Below are positions 58,691 to 64,000 of a stretch of 64,000 nucleotides of DNA, piece by piece (position 1 is the stretch's first letter; every line of letters starts with the position of its first letter). The DNA lies in the NCBI RefSeq assembly GCF_000153105.1, contig NZ_CH672376.1:3254503-3318502 (forward strand), in the 5' to 3' direction. This DNA is from Blastopirellula marina DSM 3645 (GTDB lineage Bacteria; Planctomycetota; Planctomycetia; Pirellulales; Pirellulaceae). Position numbers and translations under genes: made by a program. The notes below the pieces were generated by a model. It saw nothing but the letters and a program-made list of their open reading frames with translations. It was not told the DNA's origin and made no database searches.

Positions 58691-61657
58691 CTAGTTTTGA
58701 TCGAGCAAATAACGAAGCAAGTCGGCCATCGCATGTGGGTCGATTTGCTTTTCTAGATCTTGCGGCATCAGCGACGCGCCGGTGCTGCGAAGTTGATCGA
58801 TGTCGATCCGGAGAATCGTTTCTGACTTGTTCTCACCTTGCAGCAGCGTGATGCTGGTTGCGGTCTCGTTGGCGATGATGCCGGTCAGCGCGCGGCCGTC
58901 GTTGGTCAGGCAGACATAACTGAGATACTGCGGATTGACTTCCAAATTAGGATTCAGCACGTTGACGAGGATCGCCTCGGCGCCGCGGTTTTTCATCGCG
59001 GCTAGATTCGGACCAATCGGATGACCTTTTCCATTCATTTGGTGACAGCTAGCGCAATTTTTCAAAAAGACCGCTTCTCCCCGAGTCGCGTCACCAGAGA
59101 TTTGCAGCGCCCCGCGATAGGCCTGAACGATCGCGTCGCGATCGGATTTGGTCTCGGATTTCAGCAGTGCGTCGATCCGTAGCGCCAACTTGTCACTGAC
59201 CAGCGACTTCATCGTCTGCAGCATCGTCAGATCAAGATCGGCGGTCCGAATCTGCTCGGCTTGCACCGCATTGAGAAGTTGCGTGATGCCTGTGGGATTC
59301 GCCGCGAGGACTTGAAACGCCGACTGCCGCAGCGCCGGGCTCATCGCGGACCAACGTGCGATTACCAAATCGGCCACTTCGGCCGATTTGAAATAGGCCA
59401 ACGTCTGCAGCGCCGCTTGTTGCAGCAAGAGCGGCTGCGACGGTTCTAACAAGTCAGCGAACAGGTCGGCGTCGAACGGACGAAAGCGGAGCGTCGGCAT
59501 CGCAGCGACTCGCTTGTCGATTGGCGCTTTGTTATCGACGACGACGGCCAACGCCTGATCGTACATTCGGGATAACATCGATGCGCCGTTGCCGTCAAGC
59601 GAAGCGGCCAACTGCGTCGCCAAGGTCGAATCGCCGCCGGCGGCCATTTGCTGAATCAATTGCGACGTGAGGGGAGCGTTGGTTTGGTTCAACTGCGGCA
59701 GCGCGGCCAAGATCGCGGCGACATCTTCCTTGCGCTGCTGTTTGCCGACCTGTTTGGCCAGCGCGAGGATCAACTTCGTTTCGCCGCTCGACAAGGGATC
59801 CGATTTAGTCATCAGCTCCGCCAGCAGCGATCCGGCGCCTGCGGCGACACTGCTTTGAATCGCGGCCGCGAAATAGGGATTGGCGCCGTCGGTCTGAACA
59901 AGTTCCGCCAGCGGCGTTTGCTTCTCTGATACCGGCAATTCGCCCAGCGTAAAGGCCAACTGATAACGAACATGCGGGTCGCTGTCGCTAACCAAAGCGG
60001 CGACCTTTTGCCGCAGCGCCGGCGAGTTGCGGAGCAACGGCTCGCTCAGACGAACGGCATGTTGCCGCACCCGCGGATGGGGATCGCCGAGCGCCGACGA
60101 TACTGTCGCCGCATCGAGCGAATCCAAGCCGGCGAGCGCATAAAGGGCCAGGACGCGGCCTTGCGGCGTCGCTCCCTTGGTCACCTGCGAAATCAATGCC
60201 GACACGGCCGAGCGGTCGCTCTGTTCGTACAACAGGCGCGCCGCTGTTTCTCGTCGCCAACTGATCGGGTCGTCCAAGAGCTCGACCAACTCAGCGGCTG
60301 ACATTTCAGAGAGTTTCAGCGTCGGCGGGCGCTCGTACGTGTCGCCGACGATGCGATAGATCCGGCCGCGATCGCGACCGCTGGTCAGATCAAGATGCTG
60401 TTTAATCATCGGCGGCAGCGATTTCGGGTGTTCGATCACTTCGCGGTACATGTCGGCGATGTAGAGCGATCCATCGGGAGCGTTGGCGAACTGAACCGGC
60501 CGAAACCAGATATCGCTCGACGAGAGGAATTCGCTTTTTTCATCAATACGCGTACCGCTGTAGGCGATCCCCTGCGAATTCAGCTGTTTGCGATGGATCA
60601 GGTTGCTGCCGACGTCGCCGACAATGGCGTTGCCTTGGAACTGGGCCGGCCAACCGTTGCCGCGAAAGATCGTGACGCCGGTTGCGCCGGTGAAATAACC
60701 GGCCGGCCGCCCTCCCCCTTCGACCACGCCGGGCACGATTTTCTCGGCACGCAGTTTGGTCCGAATCACGCGCCAGTCTTCGACGGGACTCGTGCGATAA
60801 ACATCGGCTTGGGGCCCATCGGCGGCGATGCTTTGTCGGGACGCCGGAGGAGCGACATACGGGTTGCGGGAATAATACGAATCTTCGTACATCACCTGCT
60901 GCAAGTGGTCGCTATTCGAGCAGACGAACTTGTCTCCCCAGTCGTTGAAGCTCATCCCATGTTGCGCTCCGCCGCTGGTCGGCGTCATCGTCATCGCGCC
61001 GGTATCGATGGCGAAATCGCGTCCGCGGAGATTGATTCCATCTCCTTGCGGCTCTCCATCCACGACCGGTTTAACGACTCCGCCGCTGCTGCTGGTCGCG
61101 CCATGGATGCGGTTATCGAGTCCCCATTTGAAGGTGTTCAGCAGCCCTTGCACGTTGGTTTTGCCAAAACCGGTAAAGACGACGCGCCGCTGGTCGGCGA
61201 CTCCATCGCCGTTGTCATCTTTCAAAAAGAAGATGTCAGGCGCCGCGCCGACGATGACTCCGCCGCGTGCGCAGGTGATCGCGGTCGGCCACGAGAGATG
61301 ATCGGCGAAGACGGTGCTCTTTTCGTAAACCCCGTCATCGTTGAGATCTTCTAACAATCGGACGCGGCCCAGAATCTGACCGTCATCCTCTGAGTAACCG
61401 CGCATTTCGATGACAAACAGACGGCCATCTTCGTCAAACGCCATCGCGACGGGATCCACCACGTTCGGCTCGCACGCCGCTTGTTCGACCCGAAAGCCGG
61501 GAGCGACTTGCATCGTCTGCAGCGCTTCGGCAGGCTCGCGCGGCGCGATGCGGGGGAGTTGGTCGGAGAAGTCAAATTCTTCGGCGAAACCGCAGGCCGC
61601 GAACAACGGAAATATGACGATAGCAATTCGCCCGCAGGCGAACAGAGAAAAAGACAT
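58691..61657 (-). CDS. PVC-type membrane-bound dehydrogenase with HEAT repeats and C-terminal cytochrome c
   Basis: 988 residues from ATG 61657 (GGAG nine bases upstream); the frame opens at 61831 but the added part is basic and not protein-like. Signal peptide CGRIAIVIFPLFAACGFAEE. A sorbosone-dehydrogenase-like propeller spans about residues 40-460: DPVAMAFDEDGRLFVIEMRGY, EDLNDDGVYEKSTVFADHLSWP, DGSLYIADMYREVIEHP. HEAT-like repeats cover about 470-830. The heme domain has CxxCH near residues 866-870 (NCASCHQMNGKGHPIGPNL) and closes with SLMPQDLEKQIDPHAMADLLRYLL. It is the free-standing counterpart of the later part of the protein at 10075-15042. Presumed periplasmic sugar or alcohol oxidation. 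Confidence 0.9.
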   Translation of the reverse strand: MSFSLFACGRIAIVIFPLFAACGFAEEFDFSDQLPRIAPREPAEALQTMQVAPGFRVEQAACEPNVVDPVAMAFDEDGRLFVIEMRGYSEDDGQILGRVRLLEDLNDDGVYEKSTVFADHLSWPTAITCARGGVIVGAAPDIFFLKDDNGDGVADQRRVVFTGFGKTNVQGLLNTFKWGLDNRIHGATSSSGGVVKPVVDGEPQGDGINLRGRDFAIDTGAMTMTPTSGGAQHGMSFNDWGDKFVCSNSDHLQQVMYEDSYYSRNPYVAPPASRQSIAADGPQADVYRTSPVEDWRVIRTKLRAEKIVPGVVEGGGRPAGYFTGATGVTIFRGNGWPAQFQGNAIVGDVGSNLIHRKQLNSQGIAYSGTRIDEKSEFLSSSDIWFRPVQFANAPDGSLYIADMYREVIEHPKSLPPMIKQHLDLTSGRDRGRIYRIVGDTYERPPTLKLSEMSAAELVELLDDPISWRRETAARLLYEQSDRSAVSALISQVTKGATPQGRVLALYALAGLDSLDAATVSSALGDPHPRVRQHAVRLSEPLLRNSPALRQKVAALVSDSDPHVRYQLAFTLGELPVSEKQTPLAELVQTDGANPYFAAAIQSSVAAGAGSLLAELMTKSDPLSSGETKLILALAKQVGKQQRKEDVAAILAALPQLNQTNAPLTSQLIQQMAAGGDSTLATQLAASLDGNGASMLSRMYDQALAVVVDNKAPIDKRVAAMPTLRFRPFDADLFADLLEPSQPLLLQQAALQTLAYFKSAEVADLVIARWSAMSPALRQSAFQVLAANPTGITQLLNAVQAEQIRTADLDLTMLQTMKSLVSDKLALRIDALLKSETKSDRDAIVQAYRGALQISGDATRGEAVFLKNCASCHQMNGKGHPIGPNLAAMKNRGAEAILVNVLNPNLEVNPQYLSYVCLTNDGRALTGIIANETATSITLLQGENKSETILRIDIDQLRSTGASLMPQDLEKQIDPHAMADLLRYLLDQN

Positions 61658-61778
61658 GCAAAAAGGCTCCAAATGGCGGGCTCCGCGTACGACAACGATT
61701 TGTCGCATTACGCGAGTTGAATTAGGCAGGAAACGACGTCCAAGCGAACGCCGCTGAGCGAGGCGGTTTTCGGAAATA

Positions 61779-62198
61779 CTACTTTTCGGACGAAATGTGA
61801 AAGTCGATTTGGTTGTCGCCAGCAGTGACACTGACTCGTTGTTGCGTATCGGTGTTGTAGTTTTTGGGAACGCGTTCCTTCACCGCGGCGTTGGTCACAT
61901 TCCCAAAGTCGTCATAGTTCGCATCTTGGGCGGTGGTGATCGAAACCGTGTGATCCCCTACGGTCGCCCCCTTTCGCGTACCGGAAAAAGTCAGCGCGTA
62001 TTTGCCGTCGCTATTGGTAACGGCCATTGAGGGGCGACCCGGCGTTATCGGCGAGTACAACACCATCGCGTTCTCCAGCGGTTCGCCGTCGAGCGTAATC
62101 TCGCCGGCGACATAACCAATCGCCGGCCCGTTATCGGCACAGCCGCCAAGCGCGCAAACGGCGCCTAACAGGACCATTTGAAGTTTCCAACGCAACAT
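61779..62198 (-). CDS. Small lipoprotein with carboxypeptidase-regulatory-like domain
   Basis: 139 residues from ATG 62198. Lipobox LGGC near residue 20 (GAVCALGGCADNG), then one beta-sandwich domain: GYVAGEITLDGEPLENAMVLYSP, AVTNSDGKYALTFSGTRKGATVGDHTVSI. It lies between the DUF1559 gene and the dehydrogenase gene, all on the minus strand. It is the counterpart of the lipoprotein at 47076-47450, which also sits beside a DUF1559 gene. Confidence 0.86.
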   Translation of the reverse strand: MLRWKLQMVLLGAVCALGGCADNGPAIGYVAGEITLDGEPLENAMVLYSPITPGRPSMAVTNSDGKYALTFSGTRKGATVGDHTVSITTAQDANYDDFGNVTNAAVKERVPKNYNTDTQQRVSVTAGDNQIDFHISSEK

Positions 62199-62318
62199 GT
62201 TCGCTTTCCTTGACTAAATGCACAGGACGACCAGACGACAACGCTGTCATATCGACAAATTGCGTCTTTCGCCGCACGATCGCCGGAATGTTAGATTCGG
62301 GAAGAATCACGATGGACG

Positions 62319-63287
62319 TTAGTACTCGCCGATTACCAGGCCGTCGTTAATGGAAAGTAACAGTTCGTAGGTTGATTCGACCGAGCCGCCAGGCGTATGC
62401 GAAATCGTCTCCGAAAGCAATTTGACGGATCCGTCGACAAACACAAACTGCGCGCCGCCGGGATGCAGACTGGAAAAGCCTTCGCGTCCGTCGACATCGT
62501 TGCAAGTGCTGCCGCAGGTCAAGGTCCAGTTGATCGGCGGTTTACCGGCGCCGACCACCGAGATAAAGCCGTGGTTATAATCGCCGACTAACTGCACGTC
62601 CGAATTGCCGCTCATGCCGTAGATGAGACCGGCCCCTAGTTCGACGCCGTTGATTTTCCAAGCGCGTTCGCCCATTGCAATAGAATTGCTCGTGCCGTCG
62701 ATGACATCGCGCATTTGACGTCGCTTTTCTGAATCATCCCCTTGAACGCGGCTGCCGGCGACAAAAAGACCGCGCGGCTTGCCGCGCCAAACTTCCTGCG
62801 GCGAATTGCAGCCGATGTAGTTGGAGAGCGCGATCTCCTCTCCCACGCACAAATATTTGGAGTTCAAATCAGGACCAACGTCCGAGGGACAGCGGAACGC
62901 TTTGATCGGAGTCTGCAGAATCGCAAACCGGCTCGCGTCAGCAATCGCGTCATGCATATAGTCATTGGGCGCCGACAAAATGTCGTACGTGTTGGACTGC
63001 TCAATGAACGGCATGATCTGCGTTCCCCAGGTCCAATGAGCATGGGTTCCTTCTGTTCCGACGGACGCGTTGGCGCATTTATGCGACACGCCGGGAAACG
63101 CCAGGAAAGTGTCGTGATAGTTGTGCAGCGCGAGTCCAAATTGCTTCAGATTATTGGTGCACGTGATTCGCCGAGCCGCTTCTCGCGCCTGTTGCACAGC
63201 CGGCAACAGCAGCGCGATCAGTACGCCGATGATCGCGATGACGACCAGCAATTCGACCAGCGTGAAACCATGTCTTGTGGCGCGCAT
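62319..63287 (-). CDS. DUF1559 domain protein with type IV pilin-like N-terminus
   Basis: 322 residues from ATG 63287. Prepilin-like N-terminus HGFTLVELLVVIAIIGVLIALLLPAVQQAREAARR, then TCTNNLKQFGLALHNYHDTF and the closing SLHPGGAQFVFVDGSVKLL with the H-x9-DG signature. It is intact and 120 bases upstream of the lipoprotein gene. Its first 40 residues are nearly the same as in the protein at 46086, the rest much less so, as usual in this large family. Presumably exported by a pseudopilin-type route. Confidence 0.92.
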   Translation of the reverse strand: MRATRHGFTLVELLVVIAIIGVLIALLLPAVQQAREAARRITCTNNLKQFGLALHNYHDTFLAFPGVSHKCANASVGTEGTHAHWTWGTQIMPFIEQSNTYDILSAPNDYMHDAIADASRFAILQTPIKAFRCPSDVGPDLNSKYLCVGEEIALSNYIGCNSPQEVWRGKPRGLFVAGSRVQGDDSEKRRQMRDVIDGTSNSIAMGERAWKINGVELGAGLIYGMSGNSDVQLVGDYNHGFISVVGAGKPPINWTLTCGSTCNDVDGREGFSSLHPGGAQFVFVDGSVKLLSETISHTPGGSVESTYELLLSINDGLVIGEY

Positions 63288-63344
63288 ATGCGTCGACCTC
63301 CCGGGTAGAGTAGCGGAATTATGAATCGATGAAATGAATCCTGA

Positions 63345-64000
63345 TTATTTTTTGAGCGGCGTCACGACGATGCCGTACATGTTGGTTCCGTTGTGAGCGC
63401 CAAACTCAGGCTTCGGCAGATCGTATTCGCGGATATCGACCCCTCCCAGCGTGATCACGCCGGGCGCTTCTACTTTCCGCGCCCAGACGCGAAAGTTGCT
63501 GTCGACGCTACGATTGGGACCGACGGCCAGACTGTATTCTTGGTGAACGAATCCCCCATCCATCAGATAGGGCCCTTCATCCATTCCAACTTTGTAACCG
63601 GTATCGACGAAGTCGCGTGAGAGCCAATCGGGGACGTACATGCACTCGGTGTACAGCACATAGACCATCGCCGGTTTGCGCACTTTCAAATCAATTCGCA
63701 GCGCCGCTTCGTGAAAGCGATCGTCGTTCATCGTCATGACATATTCGGCGTTTCGCAAAAATGGAGGGATGCCGTTTGGGCCAAGGCTATTCCATTCATG
63801 GTGGCGATCGACATAGGCGACGGCGTCTTCGCCAAAGCCGCTGGGCGCCACATGATAGAACGCGTAGACCGATTCGTCGTTCACGTTGTCGGTGACCGAT
63901 TCGATGACGTTATCGGCGAGCGTCGTATGGTTGATGTCGCGGTCATTCGGAAATAATCCGGCCAAGACCGTCGGCAATCGTGAGATTGCTCCCTCGGCGT
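63345..64000 (-). CDS. Large secreted or envelope protein, C-terminal part (partial)
   Basis: The frame stays open to the window edge (through AEGAISRLPTVLAGLFP), so the start lies beyond 64000. 218 residues are visible: PNDRDINHTTLADNVIESVTD, AFYHVAPSGFGEDAVAYVDRHHEW, then a beta-rich end (VYVLYTECMYVPDWLSRDFVDTG, RVWARKVEAPGVITLGG). No catalytic motif is recognised; the end looks like a carbohydrate-binding or adhesion-type beta-sandwich. Gene order resembles loci where a FecR-type or LamG-type protein precedes a DUF1559 gene, but that identity is not supported by the visible part. Confidence 0.6.
   Translation of the reverse strand, partial: AEGAISRLPTVLAGLFPNDRDINHTTLADNVIESVTDNVNDESVYAFYHVAPSGFGEDAVAYVDRHHEWNSLGPNGIPPFLRNAEYVMTMNDDRFHEAALRIDLKVRKPAMVYVLYTECMYVPDWLSRDFVDTGYKVGMDEGPYLMDGGFVHQEYSLAVGPNRSVDSNFRVWARKVEAPGVITLGGVDIREYDLPKPEFGAHNGTNMYGIVVTPLKK

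Noticed and set aside
60395-61354. 319-codon plus-strand frame
   Set aside because: Antisense shadow of the PVC dehydrogenase gene.
1-64000. tRNA, rRNA and riboswitch genes
   Set aside because: Scanned by eye for cloverleaf-like and conserved RNA segments; none could be supported. A covariance-model search would be decisive.

Overview
The window reads as chromosomal DNA of a planctomycete, most like the Pirellulaceae (Blastopirellula/Rhodopirellula-type). The evidence is the gene content: a paired DUF1549/DUF1553 cytochrome and DUF1501 protein, two giant PVC-type heme proteins of the membrane-bound dehydrogenase type, two DUF1559 pseudopilin-like proteins each paired with a small carboxypeptidase-regulatory-like lipoprotein, an ECF sigma factor beside a membrane Ser/Thr kinase, and secreted proteins seen mainly in this phylum. 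No rRNA, tRNA or CRISPR array was recognised. The assignment is inferred from gene families, not from a phylogenetic marker.

Layout. 1-4141: tail of an unknown gene, then the DUF1549/DUF1553 + DUF1501 pair. 4151-7740: sialidase and N-acetylneuraminate lyase (minus strand) divergent from a XylR-like regulator. 7767-9771: ogt and an Ada-AlkA fusion overlapping by 17 bases (alkylation repair). 10075-15042: a 1655-residue secreted fusion of ceramidase-like, LamG-like, dehydrogenase-like, HEAT-like and cytochrome c parts. 15144-20374: TetR regulator plus RND efflux adaptor and pump, with an identical 18-base putative operator before both the regulator and the pump operon. 20514-23951: dgcN-dgcA-like operon divergent from a second XylR-like regulator. 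23956-24513: a cysteine-free SodC.

24799-27774 and 49884-55573 hold six genes for exported proteins: two proteins sharing a C-terminal beta domain, a His/Asn/Gln repeat protein, a trypsin-like protease, and two Tyr/Gly/Cys-rich paralogues. All six are preceded in the right orientation by TGTAAC-N16-CGCT with exactly 16 bases of spacing. The window also encodes one ECF sigma factor (51610-52221) beside a transmembrane Ser/Thr kinase (52460-54739), in the middle of the second cluster. The likely reading is one ECF-controlled envelope regulon; it is the strongest new signal here.

27835-44000 is an accessory island of polymorphic-toxin cassettes broken up by insertion sequences. Plus strand: toxin A (HNH-type) + SMI1/KNR4-type immunity; toxin B (HExxH metallopeptidase-like, interrupted by an ISAs1-family element and a stop codon) + small immunity candidate; toxin C (HINT + HNH-like) + ankyrin immunity candidate. 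Minus strand: an RHS-core relic leading into toxin 1 (ART-like) + immunity candidate, then a displaced toxin 2 (JAMM-like) + immunity candidate that repeats part of the toxin 1 core. A repeated element of about 100-150 bases follows three of the immunity genes. Relics of IS4-like, IS630-like and RAYT transposases lie between cassettes.

44080-50780 and 55692-64000 return to core-type genes: alpha/beta hydrolase, DUF1559 + lipoprotein, a secreted FAD oxidoreductase with an EF-hand-like end, a CARDB-like protein, and a minus-strand run (64000 to 57236) of partial gene, DUF1559, lipoprotein, PVC heme dehydrogenase and ceramidase-like protein. In that run the dehydrogenase and ceramidase-like proteins are separate neighbours, whereas at 10075-15042 they are fused, which supports a shared function.
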